A stretch of DNA of 42,726 nt from Bacillus thuringiensis (lineage in GTDB: Bacteria > Bacillota > Bacilli > Bacillales > Bacillaceae_G): assembly GCF_001182785.1 (NCBI RefSeq), contig NZ_CP012104.1, positions 1-42,726 of the forward strand, read 5' to 3'. Positions 7,481 through 16,829 of the stretch are shown here, piece after piece. How positions within the stretch are numbered: the first letter of the stretch is position 1; each line of letters begins with the position of its first letter. The position numbers were made by a program, and so were the translations under genes. The notes beneath the pieces are model-generated. The model was not told where the DNA came from and made no database searches. It was given only the letters and a program-made list of their open reading frames with translations.

Positions 7481-9412
7481 CTAATAAAATGCATTCCATT
7501 TCGTTCCATCATAACCTTCATGTTTTTTTGTGGATGCATTATAGCGGACGGCCCCAGCAACTTCTGGAACTTCCACCCCACCTTGAAACATCGATCCAGC
7601 TAATTCTAAAAGACCAAAGCGAACTCCAGCATCATCAACAATTTGTAATGAAGATGTTTTAGAACCTACTGCGATCCCTGCTCCATTAACACCTGGCTTA
7701 ACAAGCTTTAATCTACCATCATTAACTTGGAAAATAGTCTTAGCTATGATCGTATCACCTGTCTGTGGTTGAAGTTGATTCACATATGCATAATTCATTT
7801 CCACATTTCCGGCTAACAAATCATTATCACTGCGAATTTCTAATGTATCTTTTTTGCTACCTGATCTAATTCTTACACCGGACACACCAGAATTAACTAA
7901 CTTCAGTAGGTTCCCTACAAACTCTGACAATCCCGAAGTATATTTATTTGCTTTAATATTACCGTTACGTTTTCCATCATCACTCAGTATAGCTACAGTA
8001 TCAGCAGCGCTATCAATTCTTACACGTACTCCAGATACGCCTTCTTCAACTAATTTAATTTCCTTACTATCTACATAAGACGCTTTTGTTTTGGACATAT
8101 AGTATTTATTACCTTTGTTCAGAACGATGTCATTTACGTTCACTATATCGCCGTCCATATTATTCGAAATAAAACCAGTTAATTTTTTTATGTCATCACT
8201 CTCAGAAAGACCGATGTGCCATCTTTTTAATTGATTCATAGCTGCATAGAATATTTTATAGTGAGTACCGATTTTTAAAATACAAGAACGATATAAATAA
8301 TAATTGTCCCATTTTCCACTTTCTGCCGGAGTAGGCTTTAAAATCGATTCTAATTCGAAGTAAGTTGGTGAAATAGATACACCATGGAGCAATTCCTTTC
8401 GATCATTTTCAAGTGGTAATGAACTGTCTCCGGCAGCAAGTAATAACTCATAATTGCTCCCTTCCTGAATGACATCAAGATGCCAAGCTCTATACGATTT
8501 ACTACCTGTCTTAATGGTTACATTTTGTAATGGTCCCCAAGCAAATCCAGTCTCTGATTCTGTATATTTAATTTCGAAATTGCCTGTAACATACCACATT
8601 TTATATCTAAATCCATCGTGCACAATCGCTGGAGAAAGCGCCATATCCCAACCATTTAGGGTATACATAACTTCCCTGGCACTCCAAGTGATTCCATCTG
8701 TTGTCGTCTTACGTAAGATTTGATCTATAACTCCATTTTTATTAAATCGATACCAACATTCTAATTTCCCATTTACAAATAATAAATGAGTATCACTCAT
8801 GTGATATTTGTCAGTGATTTCTTCAGCTGTAGGTTGGTCTATCGGATTTAATAAACCTTTAGGATCCGTCCAACTAATCCCATCGTTTGATACAGATATA
8901 CTAGGATTTTCATATTTATCATTTGAGAACGGATAAGGAGTATGTGCCATCCAATATTTCCAACCATTCCAACCATTTTCGAAGTACACGACTTTAGGGT
9001 GTGTTGTTTGATTATATCCATCGTATGTTGCAATAATTAAAGGGTTGTCCGCATTAGCGACGTACTTTAAACGATCTGATAAATTCTCTGTTTTTGTTTG
9101 TTCTTTATCTAAACGTGCTTTTAATGAAGAAGAAGTGTCTCCTTTTACATCCGTACGAGCTTGAGCTGCTTCAACAGATGAATCGCCGTTTACAACGATA
9201 GTATCTAATTGTTTTTGTACGGATTCAGCTTTATTTACAGCAGAATTAGCAGTGCTACCAGCACTACTAGCTATATTAATAGCGTTACTGGATTTACTTT
9301 CAGCATTGTAAGATCTCTTTAACGCTTCATTTGCATTATCGATTCCCATATTAATTTTGTAATAACTCTCGCCGATTTTTTCTGTACCTTGTAACTTAGG
9401 TGCATCAGCCAT
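7481..9412 (-). CDS. Probable receptor-binding/baseplate protein with a beta-propeller-like centre and three C-terminal repeats
   Basis: 643 residues. Residues 1-110 are helical and Ala/Ser/Lys-rich, like a tail attachment coiled coil. About residues 120-430 have repeated aromatic strands (YWMAHTPYPFSND, SISVSNDGISW, CWYRFNKNGVIDQI, YKMWYVTGNF, YKIFYAAMNQ) typical of five-bladed GH43-like propellers in glycan-binding phage proteins. After about 460 come three repeats of roughly 40 residues starting KLV..GVSGVR, probably a trimeric stalk. The end resembles C-terminal tail-fibre sequences (GAVRYNASTKKHEGYDGTKW). Likely recognises the host cell-wall polysaccharide. Enzyme activity is not shown. 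Confidence 0.7.
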   Translation of the reverse strand: MADAPKLQGTEKIGESYYKINMGIDNANEALKRSYNAESKSSNAINIASSAGSTANSAVNKAESVQKQLDTIVVNGDSSVEAAQARTDVKGDTSSSLKARLDKEQTKTENLSDRLKYVANADNPLIIATYDGYNQTTHPKVVYFENGWNGWKYWMAHTPYPFSNDKYENPSISVSNDGISWTDPKGLLNPIDQPTAEEITDKYHMSDTHLLFVNGKLECWYRFNKNGVIDQILRKTTTDGITWSAREVMYTLNGWDMALSPAIVHDGFRYKMWYVTGNFEIKYTESETGFAWGPLQNVTIKTGSKSYRAWHLDVIQEGSNYELLLAAGDSSLPLENDRKELLHGVSISPTYFELESILKPTPAESGKWDNYYLYRSCILKIGTHYKIFYAAMNQLKRWHIGLSESDDIKKLTGFISNNMDGDIVNVNDIVLNKGNKYYMSKTKASYVDSKEIKLVEEGVSGVRVRIDSAADTVAILSDDGKRNGNIKANKYTSGLSEFVGNLLKLVNSGVSGVRIRSGSKKDTLEIRSDNDLLAGNVEMNYAYVNQLQPQTGDTIIAKTIFQVNDGRLKLVKPGVNGAGIAVGSKTSSLQIVDDAGVRFGLLELAGSMFQGGVEVPEVAGAVRYNASTKKHEGYDGTKWNAFY

Positions 9413-9425
9413 TTACGTCACCACC

Positions 9426-10232
9426 TTATATATATTTAGCGCGGTATTTGAATGCAATGTTTATATTGAGGTTTGAACCGCCTATTGGTATTGCATTAGC
9501 GCCTGGCATTAATTCTAATTTTTCTAAGTTTCCTTGCATTTTGAACAAAAAATTCTGACCATCTTTCATTACTGCATATCGCTCTGCATCAATTAAAAAC
9601 GTTGAATTTGTAAAAGATCCTAAAGAAAAACGCTCACTTTTTAAAGTGAACGTTAAGTCATTGGCGCTACCACTTATTTCAATTACAGGTCGTACAACTT
9701 GAGGGCCATAATTATCCAAGTTCAAAGTTTGAGCGGTAGTAATTGTATAAGATGTCTTTTTATAACTAATAGGAATATCAGACATCCATGGAATCATATC
9801 TTCCCACTTTATATCATTGGTACTTTCAAGAATTGAATAAGCATGTGGATCATACGCCACTAATGGTAATGTGAAAAACCTGTTTTTTATTAAATCACTT
9901 ATAGGTAACGCACCACTATACCTTGCGTTGTAATAGCGATCTGGTCTATCGCCTACAACAAGTTTAAAGGTGCGAGGTTTTCCGTATGAATCGATAAGTA
10001 TCTTTTTTAATTCATCCGTTTTCATTAATGCTTCATGGTAAGATGACTGCGGAATAAGGACGATAGGAAAACTAAATTCCCTTTTCTCTAAATAAGCTCC
10101 GAAATCTATTTCTCCATGTCTACCTGGAATGACAACTCCTGAATCTCTAGTAGCAGGGATAGCTGGGTCTACATAATCTTTTAATACGTGTATTCCTAAT
10201 TGTTCTGCTGGGATTCCATCTAATACAATCAA
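9426..10232 (-). CDS. Distal tail protein (Dit), siphovirus tail family
   Basis: 268 residues from TTG 10232, overlapping the tape measure stop by four bases. The N-terminal VLDGIPAEQLGIHVLKDY and VIPGRHGEIDFGAYLEKREFSFP match the Dit/Sipho_tail family. The second half is a smaller beta domain. Forms the hexameric hub that joins the tail tube to the tip proteins encoded next. Confidence 0.85.
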   Translation of the reverse strand: MIVLDGIPAEQLGIHVLKDYVDPAIPATRDSGVVIPGRHGEIDFGAYLEKREFSFPIVLIPQSSYHEALMKTDELKKILIDSYGKPRTFKLVVGDRPDRYYNARYSGALPISDLIKNRFFTLPLVAYDPHAYSILESTNDIKWEDMIPWMSDIPISYKKTSYTITTAQTLNLDNYGPQVVRPVIEISGSANDLTFTLKSERFSLGSFTNSTFLIDAERYAVMKDGQNFLFKMQGNLEKLELMPGANAIPIGGSNLNINIAFKYRAKYI

Positions 10233-12967
10233 ATTATGCCAACCCCTCTCGCTCTAGATTTTTGTAACTGATCCAATTGTTGAGCTATTTTGTTTATGTC
10301 ACTTTCTTGCCTTACATTCATTTCGTTAACATTTATATTGAAACCACCTGAAGCGGTATTTTGTCCGTTTGAAGAATTATTCGCTGCTCTATCGATATAT
10401 CGTTTCGATAAATCGTGAGGAATAATTTGTGTGCCACGAGGTAGATTCATAATTTCATCGCCACGTTCATTGACGCGTGTTAAACCTCCACCAAAGAAAG
10501 GTGTTCCATTTGCGTTTCCCGGTAGATGAACTCTCCCTCCAGTAGCAGCGCTAACAACTCCATCGACAGTACTAACAACCATTTGTTTAGCTGTAGGATT
10601 CCAACCATCCCACCAACGTTTCACTCTATCCCAATGAGTTAAAATGTTACCTGTGCTTGTATCTACTTGACTTTCTAAATCTTTATAAGAACCTTTTAAA
10701 CGGTCAACACCTTGACTCTTGATTTCATTCGCCTTATCAACTACTCCATCTCGTTGTCTTTTCGCATCTGCAATCATTTTATCCGCTTGTTCACTTGTGA
10801 TAGACCCCATTTCATCACGGCCTTTTGTGATAATCCGAATTTTTTCGTCATATTCAGACTGCGCTTTCTTTACAGTTTCAGAACGTTGTTTCTCCATCTT
10901 TTGAATAGCATCAGAAGCCATTTCAGCATTCATACGACTCTTTGAGTCTTTTAAGTTCTGAAGTATTACTTCTTGCTCCGTTTTGTTAGCAGAAAGAGAT
11001 TTAACAGCTTCACTTTGGTAGTTACTTTGCAATTGCATTAATTGATTAAATTCGTCAGTGGTTAATTGTCGTTTTTGCTCTTTAGCTGTATTCAAAATCC
11101 CGACAATCTGGTTTTGGGTATCTTGAGCCTTTTGTTTTTGTTGTTCATAATAACCATTCATTTTTTCTAAGATGCTTGCTTTCTCTTGGTCTGTAATAGT
11201 ACCCATTGCTGCGAACATTTCTGTTGTTTTTGTAACAGCGTCATTCTTTTGTTTGTCGTACCCTGCAATGATTTGATTCTTCATCTCATCGAATTGCCCG
11301 ACAATCTTAGGCATGTTCTCTTCATTGATTGCCGTTTGGTTCGCATACATGTTTGTTAATTCAGTCCCTGTCTTTTGGGAAAGTTCCATAAAAGCGCCTA
11401 CAGCTTTTTGTGTACCTTGAGATATTTTATCTACACTGGCAATAGTTCCATTAGCAGCTAAATTAACACGATCTTTGAATAAGTCAACAGCCGGAACAGC
11501 TTCCTGAGTCATAGCTTTATAGATTCCATATCCAGCAGCACCGATAGCAGCGGCACCAATTAACCAAGGAGCAGCAGCGATAACCGCACCGCCAAGGGCA
11601 GTACCTAATCCGCCCATCCCCAAAGCAGCGGCACCAGAAGCACCTTGAATAGCAGTAGTTGCAGCAGCGCCAGCACGAGCAGCAGTTGCAAAACTACCAA
11701 TTTTACCAACCAATCCACCAATAACTCCGCCCATTCTTCCTAATATAGAAAGAGCAGGGCCAGCAGCTAAAGCGATACCACCAATTGCTATTACTGTTTT
11801 TTGAGCTTCAGGAGATAAGCCAGCGAACCATTCAGTAACAGATTTAACAGCAGAAGAAACAGCAGGGAGAACATCCATAGCGATATCTAATAGCATTTTC
11901 CCAAGTGGCTCTAAAGCAACTTGAGCTTCACGTAATGTTTTTTGCCATTTAACAGATAGAGTCTCATCTTGAGCCTTTCGCATTCTATCCATTGCGCCAG
12001 CAACATCTTTAATACCGCCATTTATGTTACCTAGCGCAAACATTGTAGGTGCTTCGAGATCTTCCCATTTCGTCCCGAACATTTTCACGCCAATTTGGTT
12101 AACCTTTACACGATCATCCATTTTTTCTAAGTCACCCATTACAGATTGGAAGACATCTTTTACATTCTTTTTGCCAGATTTAAAGGATTCCCAAACTTCT
12201 TGGGTACCTTTAGATAAACCTGCCATCGTTTCTTCGAGAGAACCATCTTTAAGGCGAATTTGAAACTCTTTCATTACATCATTTACATAGTCAAGGTTAT
12301 ACGCGCCCTCTTGAGCGCCTTTAGCGATAGTATTAAAGTACTCTTCAGCAGAGTAACCCATTGTCGCAAATAACGGAGCGTACTCAGCAACGTTATCAAA
12401 TAATTCGTTTGAAAAGTTCATACCTTGCTGTGCACCTGCTGCGAATAAGTCCATAGCTTCTTTTGAAGAAACGCCAAAGTTAACCATTAACTGGTTGGCG
12501 CCACGAGTAACTTCGGACAGATCGGAATCGAAAGTTTGAGCTAATAACATAGCATCTTTTGTTGTTTCTTCTAATTCTTTGCCTGTTCCTATATCTCGCA
12601 TATTCTGTTTAACTTTCACAAGAGCTTCTGCAGCTTCGTCAACATTTTCACCGAATCCATCTTTCCATACATTTTTTACAGATTCGTTCATTTTCTTCGC
12701 TTCTTGTGCCGTTAGACCTAATCCTTTTTGGATTTTAGCTTGTGAATTATCGAAATCAATTGCTGTTTTAATACCCATAGCAGATACAGCAGCTAAAGGA
12801 GTAGTAACGCCGACAGTTAATTTATCACCAATGGCTCCAATTTTACTGAAAGCTTGTTCAATTTTACCGCCTGTTTGTTCTGCTGTTTGTTGAAAACTTC
12901 TTAACTGTGCTTCAGCTTGTCCGTTATTTACGGTTATATCAACGCCAATTTGTTCATGACCAGCCAT
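10229..12967 (-). CDS. Tail tape measure protein
   Basis: 912 residues with long helical and coiled-coil regions. There is a typical TMP N-terminal section (DITVNNGQAEAQLRSFQQTA) with TP901-type NFDNSQAKIQKGLGLTAQEA-like sequence. A very hydrophobic Ala/Gly segment (about 410-490) fits a membrane-insertion region, and a basic, helical C-terminal half follows. The longest gene of the window, in the expected place after the chaperone pair and before Dit. Its length should set the tail length. Confidence 0.92.
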   Translation of the reverse strand: MAGHEQIGVDITVNNGQAEAQLRSFQQTAEQTGGKIEQAFSKIGAIGDKLTVGVTTPLAAVSAMGIKTAIDFDNSQAKIQKGLGLTAQEAKKMNESVKNVWKDGFGENVDEAAEALVKVKQNMRDIGTGKELEETTKDAMLLAQTFDSDLSEVTRGANQLMVNFGVSSKEAMDLFAAGAQQGMNFSNELFDNVAEYAPLFATMGYSAEEYFNTIAKGAQEGAYNLDYVNDVMKEFQIRLKDGSLEETMAGLSKGTQEVWESFKSGKKNVKDVFQSVMGDLEKMDDRVKVNQIGVKMFGTKWEDLEAPTMFALGNINGGIKDVAGAMDRMRKAQDETLSVKWQKTLREAQVALEPLGKMLLDIAMDVLPAVSSAVKSVTEWFAGLSPEAQKTVIAIGGIALAAGPALSILGRMGGVIGGLVGKIGSFATAARAGAAATTAIQGASGAAALGMGGLGTALGGAVIAAAPWLIGAAAIGAAGYGIYKAMTQEAVPAVDLFKDRVNLAANGTIASVDKISQGTQKAVGAFMELSQKTGTELTNMYANQTAINEENMPKIVGQFDEMKNQIIAGYDKQKNDAVTKTTEMFAAMGTITDQEKASILEKMNGYYEQQKQKAQDTQNQIVGILNTAKEQKRQLTTDEFNQLMQLQSNYQSEAVKSLSANKTEQEVILQNLKDSKSRMNAEMASDAIQKMEKQRSETVKKAQSEYDEKIRIITKGRDEMGSITSEQADKMIADAKRQRDGVVDKANEIKSQGVDRLKGSYKDLESQVDTSTGNILTHWDRVKRWWDGWNPTAKQMVVSTVDGVVSAATGGRVHLPGNANGTPFFGGGLTRVNERGDEIMNLPRGTQIIPHDLSKRYIDRAANNSSNGQNTASGGFNINVNEMNVRQESDINKIAQQLDQLQKSRARGVGII

Positions 12968-13242
12968 TATAAACTCACCTGCCCGCCGAACTGAGCAAAT
13001 AACTTATCTTTATCTGCCGCTTGTTTGATTACTTTAAGTTGTGATTTTCTATTTTCGAATGGGAACTCTTTGAATGGTTTCTTGCCACGATTCATGTTGT
13101 ACATTGCATTCGTTACAACTGCTCTCATTCGTAACATATCGTTTTCTTTTTTCTGTAAATCATAAATGACAAGAGTGAAGAACTCTCTTTCGGTCATATT
13201 CCAAAACACTTCTGGTTCTATGCCGAATTCAAGAATTGCCAT
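12967..13242 (-). CDS. Tail assembly chaperone, frameshift partner (GT-type extension)
   Basis: 91 residues from an internal ATG without a clear ribosome site. In the -1 frame relative to the upstream gene the reading is open straight through KKVDNDERDFS into MAILEFGIEPEVFW. It is therefore probably made mainly as the C-terminal part of a frameshift fusion. The T part of such chaperones binds the tape measure protein, whose start overlaps this stop. Confidence 0.75.
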   Translation of the reverse strand: MAILEFGIEPEVFWNMTEREFFTLVIYDLQKKENDMLRMRAVVTNAMYNMNRGKKPFKEFPFENRKSQLKVIKQAADKDKLFAQFGGQVSL

Positions 13243-13265
13243 TGAAAAGTCACGCTCGTCATTAT

Positions 13266-13676
13266 CTACTTTTTTTCGGTGTCTTCTTTGCTTTCTGAGG
13301 ACTTATAAACCTCAATAAGTCTTTTGTATTCTTTTAACTGTTCTTCATTCATAAAAGCAGCAGAAAGAGCTTCTAACACTGATTCAAAAAGCTTGATGAT
13401 TCCACATTCTTCATCATTTACCGCTTCTTCAATAATGTCACAAGCTCTTTCTTTTGATACCTTTTGCCCACCGCCGCGCAATAAAGCCCAAACTACTGCT
13501 GCGAATTGATATTCATCAACTACATTTCCATTTACACACATTAAAGAATAGTAACGTTGCACATTCATGCTGTACTCTTTTTCTAACTGCAATCGCATAT
13601 ATCGAGATAGTCGCAAATTATAAATATCCCCATCTACTATTAATTGAGTAGAGGGGATGAATTTTTGGGTACTCAT
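13266..13676 (-). CDS. Tail assembly chaperone (G-type)
   Basis: 136 residues, ATG 13676 immediately after the major tail protein gene. Begins TQKFIPSTQLIVDGDIYNL and is acidic and helical, as in tail chaperones of siphoviruses. Ends EDTEKK then TAG. The last codons contain an A-AAA-AAG slip sequence, so a minority product should continue in the -1 frame into the next gene. The pair coats the tape measure protein before tube polymerisation and is normally absent from virions. Confidence 0.78.
   Translation of the reverse strand: MSTQKFIPSTQLIVDGDIYNLRLSRYMRLQLEKEYSMNVQRYYSLMCVNGNVVDEYQFAAVVWALLRGGGQKVSKERACDIIEEAVNDEECGIIKLFESVLEALSAAFMNEEQLKEYKRLIEVYKSSESKEDTEKK
13269..13275 (-). promoter_or_regulatory. 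Programmed -1 ribosomal frameshift site (A AAA AAG)
   Basis: On the minus strand the end of the G-type gene reads ACC GAA AAA AAG TAG. A AAA AAG is the same heptamer as in E. coli dnaX. Slipping back one base reads GTA GAT AAT GAC and passes into the downstream frame without a stop. Confidence 0.8.
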
Positions 13677-13678
13677 GA

Positions 13679-14206
13679 TTAAGATCCAGATGGTGGCGTT
13701 GGCACATAAGTACGACTAACTTGTGGGCCTGTACCAGTTAGGGATAATGAATATCCAGCTAAATCATCAATTGGAGCTTCTTCACTTAACTCAGTTGGAA
13801 TAGCGATTCCGACTTTCTCTTTCATGCGACCTAAATCTAATTCGGATACACCGACAGGCGTTCCGTTTTCATATGCAGCTTCTAGAATGTCATATGCGGC
13901 ATCACTAGCTGGTAAAGCTCCAGATACATCAACACTCCATTCTTTTTGCCCTTGAATGTACTCTTTGTAATCGTTGTATTCTTTAGGTTTCCAATCAGTA
14001 ACACCCATTTTATTCATGATTTCTTCCATGTTTTGAATTCCACCAATTTTAGTGGAAACATCGATAGTGTCTGCGGTACGATTCATTGTATGTTCTTTTT
14101 GACCGCCAATCGCTAAAACTTTGCCAGTGCTTAAATCGAAAATACGAACGATTTTCTTTACACCTAAGTAAGACGAAATTTTAATTTTTAAATCTTCTCC
14201 TGCCAA
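13679..14206 (-). CDS. Major tail tube protein (TP901-1-like)
   Basis: 175 residues from TTG 14206, directly after GAAGGAGTGAAGTGA. Motifs DLSTGKVLAIGGQKEHTM, TADTIDVSTK and DWKPKEYNDYKEYIQGQKEW are typical of the TP901-1 family of tail tube proteins. Place between the tail terminator-like gene and the chaperones fits. Confidence 0.88.
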   Translation of the reverse strand: MAGEDLKIKISSYLGVKKIVRIFDLSTGKVLAIGGQKEHTMNRTADTIDVSTKIGGIQNMEEIMNKMGVTDWKPKEYNDYKEYIQGQKEWSVDVSGALPASDAAYDILEAAYENGTPVGVSELDLGRMKEKVGIAIPTELSEEAPIDDLAGYSLSLTGTGPQVSRTYVPTPPSGS

Positions 14207-14207
14207 A

Positions 14208-14615
14208 TCACTTCACTCCTTCAATGTAGAATTGATATGTTAAACGGACTGTTCTAAATCCACTCTCTGGATCACGTATAACGCCTGAATCATCCGTTTT
14301 CTGATTCGAGCATGTTAAGTTATTAGAAAGGACTAAGTCCTCTTCTAGAGCCTGTATAATCTTTGCTCTGATATCGTATAAACGCCCATTTGTTGGTTGT
14401 TCATCGACAATATAAAAAACGACAAGAGGTTTATCGCCAAATGTCGTTTTAGATGCATTGTTTTCAATTGTAGGTATTTCAAAGGTTACGAAAGGAAACT
14501 CAATATCTCCTGTCTCATCCTCGTTATAATCAAATGAAGCTTCCACTCCATGTTGTTTTAATCTTTGAACTAAAGCAATATGGAAAGGTGTAAGCGTATC
14601 TCTAGTGTTAGCCAT
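14208..14615 (-). CDS. Tail completion/terminator-type protein
   Basis: 135 residues. Contains FHIALVQRLKQHGVEASFDY, then IEFPFVTFEIPTIE and LTYQFYIEGVK, with alternating strands and helices as in small tail-terminator (DUF3168-like) proteins. It sits just before the tube gene, the usual position. Family assignment is by context and fold impression. Confidence 0.6.
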   Translation of the reverse strand: MANTRDTLTPFHIALVQRLKQHGVEASFDYNEDETGDIEFPFVTFEIPTIENNASKTTFGDKPLVVFYIVDEQPTNGRLYDIRAKIIQALEEDLVLSNNLTCSNQKTDDSGVIRDPESGFRTVRLTYQFYIEGVK

Positions 14616-15036
14616 CGTATCTCAACGCCTTTCCTATTTCTCTTGCAAATTCACTCTTACCCTTTGTTACTGCTCTTGTGAAGAAATAACTACCAGGGAT
14701 AAATCGTGTTCTTTTTACACGTTTAAATGATTTAGAGCGTTTGTCATAAAATATCTGTCCAGCTCTAACCATATGACCATAGTTAACATGGACTGTATAT
14801 TCAGCTAATGATTGGACGCTACCTCTAATTGTGCCACCTGATGAAACGGTGGGCTTCTTTTCGATTTTGCGTCTCATATCACCAGTATCAACATTCGCTT
14901 CTGCTTTCGCTTGGGATTGAATGTCTGTAGTTGTATTATCAACGGTATCTTTCACCCGTTGTTTCATTTGGTTATTGTATCTACCTATACTTGCTGCAAG
15001 TTGTCCAAATCCACTAACATCAATTCGAATTGACAT
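14608..15036 (-). CDS. HK97 gp10-like head-tail/tail component
   Basis: 142 residues from ATG 15036 (MSIRIDVSGFGQLAASIG). An upstream in-frame ATG at 15105 lies deep inside the previous gene and is less likely. DNTTTDIQSQAKAEANVDTG, then LRRKI-like basic sequence and EYTVHVNYG, are hallmark segments of the HK97-gp10 family, which acts at the head-tail interface. Confidence 0.78.
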   Translation of the reverse strand: MSIRIDVSGFGQLAASIGRYNNQMKQRVKDTVDNTTTDIQSQAKAEANVDTGDMRRKIEKKPTVSSGGTIRGSVQSLAEYTVHVNYGHMVRAGQIFYDKRSKSFKRVKRTRFIPGSYFFTRAVTKGKSEFAREIGKALRYDG

Positions 15037-15337
15037 TTTGACCAACAACCTTTTTGCAAATGAATAAGAATACTTTCTTGTAATCTCGTTTTTCGAGAAT
15101 TTCATACTTTTGATTCTCTACTTTGAGAATACGGGCATTAAAAGACTGTGGATCTCTACACAATACTTTTACATTAGTCTTTGTATAAGAAGCTCCATAC
15201 ACTTGAGTTTCTTGTAATGAAAATGGTGTTAGCAAGCTATCAAATATGCCGATAGACTTTTCAACTGGAATTTTGTCATTCATTTCATTAGTGATATATT
15301 CATGAATAAAATACTCAACCTTAGTATCGTATCTCAA
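15020..15337 (-). CDS. Head-tail adaptor/head closure-type protein
   Basis: 105 residues from TTG 15337 after GGAGTGAAG. Small, mainly beta protein (VYGASYTKTNVKVLCRDP, ARILKVENQKYEIL), in the connector gene cluster between the gp6-like and gp10-like genes. By order it should be the stopper or closure protein. The sequence alone does not prove this. Confidence 0.6.
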   Translation of the reverse strand: MRYDTKVEYFIHEYITNEMNDKIPVEKSIGIFDSLLTPFSLQETQVYGASYTKTNVKVLCRDPQSFNARILKVENQKYEILEKRDYKKVFLFICKKVVGQNVNSN

Positions 15338-15675
15338 AAGAACTTCACTCCGCTTCGACCAGTTCCGGTTGCATCTTCAGTTCCTTGCGTTAATCCCTTT
15401 TTAAAGTTCTCTAATTGCTCTGTATACGGTTCTAGTAAGTTAGTAATATAAGAAGTTGATATTACGTCTACCGCTTCGCTAGAAGCACCCTCAGAACCTC
15501 TACGGTTATAAGAAGAAATAACTACTTCAACTGCAATTGATTCTAGAACTTTAGGAAATGTAATCACCCCTACACGCAACGATATAACGTCACGTATAGA
15601 AGTAATCAATTCATTTAATAAATCATCCTGGGCTGTATCTGTAATCCCTAAACGAATCTTAATTCGTTGTAACAT
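15334..15675 (-). CDS. Head-tail connector (gp6/gp15-like adaptor)
   Basis: 113 residues, helical, with RIKIRLGITDTAQDDLLNEL, VISLRVGV and VEVVISSYNRRGSEG, typical of the gp6-like connector family that docks under the portal. No obvious ribosome site. The ATG lies just after the stop of the 62-residue gene, so translation is probably coupled. Confidence 0.75.
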   Translation of the reverse strand: MLQRIKIRLGITDTAQDDLLNELITSIRDVISLRVGVITFPKVLESIAVEVVISSYNRRGSEGASSEAVDVISTSYITNLLEPYTEQLENFKKGLTQGTEDATGTGRSGVKFF

Positions 15676-15677
15676 GA

Positions 15678-15866
15678 TTAAATATAAGTAACGTCTTTAA
15701 ACTCTGCGAACGTAAGCAGATATTTATACGTTTCTTCATTTTCTGTTACGAATACGCCATTTTCATCAGCCCAAAGACCACCGAAATAGTTTGTAGCAAC
15801 ATAAGTGAATGGTTTAGGTGCAATCACCTTATATACTGTAGGTTCTGTAGCTTTTTTAGCTGCCAT
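15678..15866 (-). CDS. Small hypothetical protein after the capsid gene
   Basis: 62 residues with a GGAGG site. Contains YKVIAPKPFTYVATNYFGGLWADENGVF-like beta sequence and no membrane segment. Position after the major capsid gene is common for small head or decoration proteins. Function not recognised. Confidence 0.6.
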   Translation of the reverse strand: MAAKKATEPTVYKVIAPKPFTYVATNYFGGLWADENGVFVTENEETYKYLLTFAEFKDVTYI

Positions 15867-15882
15867 TTATATTCCTCCTTTA

Positions 15883-16815
15883 TTAAGGTTGTGTTGGAGC
15901 TACTGGCTCAACAATACCTGTGATACTACTAATAACTGCTCCAGCATAACTATTTTTAAGTTCTAATGAGTATTCACCAACAATCATTCGTTTTTCAGAG
16001 TCACCACTTTGAGGAAGTGGTTTAGCTACCATTTTACGCAACGGGCGAAGTTTAACTTGATTTAAATCGACAATTGATAAAGCACCATCAGGCATATGAC
16101 GATTTAATACGATATTTCCACGTCCGTAACGAGTGTGGATCACATCAGCAGTTAAACCGAGGATATTTCCGCCACCTTGCAACGCTGGAATCATTACACC
16201 TTTGTCAACTTTGAACAATTTATCAATGAATTCCGCAACAGCAGATCCGCATTGAACTAACTTGTCGCCACCAGCACCCTTTTCCCAGCAAAGACGGAAA
16301 GCTTTGATTAAATCCTCAGCGGAAAGTTTACCGTCTTTTGGAGTAAACTTGTTTTTGGCATTAATTAAGTTGATAAGACCATTCATTTGACGAGGTGTAG
16401 CACCTGATTCGTCCGCTTTCGTCCCTTGTAATACGTACCATTCTAAGTCAACTTTACTTTCAATCATACGGTCGTTAATTTCCGAAGCCATTTCTCCACC
16501 AGGCACGCCAGGAACTTTCACAGCATCTAATGAACCAGATACTTCAGCAGTACGTTGGAAAATTTGTTGGTTATTTTTGATCAGTTCACGAGTTGTTTTA
16601 TTTGCTCCTGTAGCCTCTGCACCTTCCAATTGAGGTCCTTTGCGGTTCGAGTCAAGAGCGGCTTCTCTCCAAGAGATTTCCATACTTGTTGCATCGGCAG
16701 TTAAACCATTTTGTAATAGTAATGTAGTAAATGGTGTATCCATTGGTGAAGCGTAAGCAATAGCTTCAGACAGGTCAATTTTCTCTACGGAAAGTAAATC
16801 AGCAGTTTTTTTCAT
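15883..16815 (-). CDS. Major capsid protein (SU10/DUF5309-like)
   Basis: 310 residues, AAGGAG upstream. SEAIAYASPMDTPFTTLLLQ, QIFQRTAEVSGSLDAV and KVDLEWYVLQGTK near the start, DVIHTRYGRGNIVLNRHMPDG in the middle and KLRPLRKMVAKPLPQSGD near the end follow the SU10-type HK97-fold capsid family. It follows the scaffold and precedes the connector genes. Confidence 0.88.
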   Translation of the reverse strand: MKKTADLLSVEKIDLSEAIAYASPMDTPFTTLLLQNGLTADATSMEISWREAALDSNRKGPQLEGAEATGANKTTRELIKNNQQIFQRTAEVSGSLDAVKVPGVPGGEMASEINDRMIESKVDLEWYVLQGTKADESGATPRQMNGLINLINAKNKFTPKDGKLSAEDLIKAFRLCWEKGAGGDKLVQCGSAVAEFIDKLFKVDKGVMIPALQGGGNILGLTADVIHTRYGRGNIVLNRHMPDGALSIVDLNQVKLRPLRKMVAKPLPQSGDSEKRMIVGEYSLELKNSYAGAVISSITGIVEPVAPTQP

Positions 16816-16829
16816 ATATTATCGACTCC

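Noticed and set aside
12579..12893. Plus-strand frame of 104 residues
   Set aside because: Lies fully within the tape measure gene and has no start signal or family resemblance.
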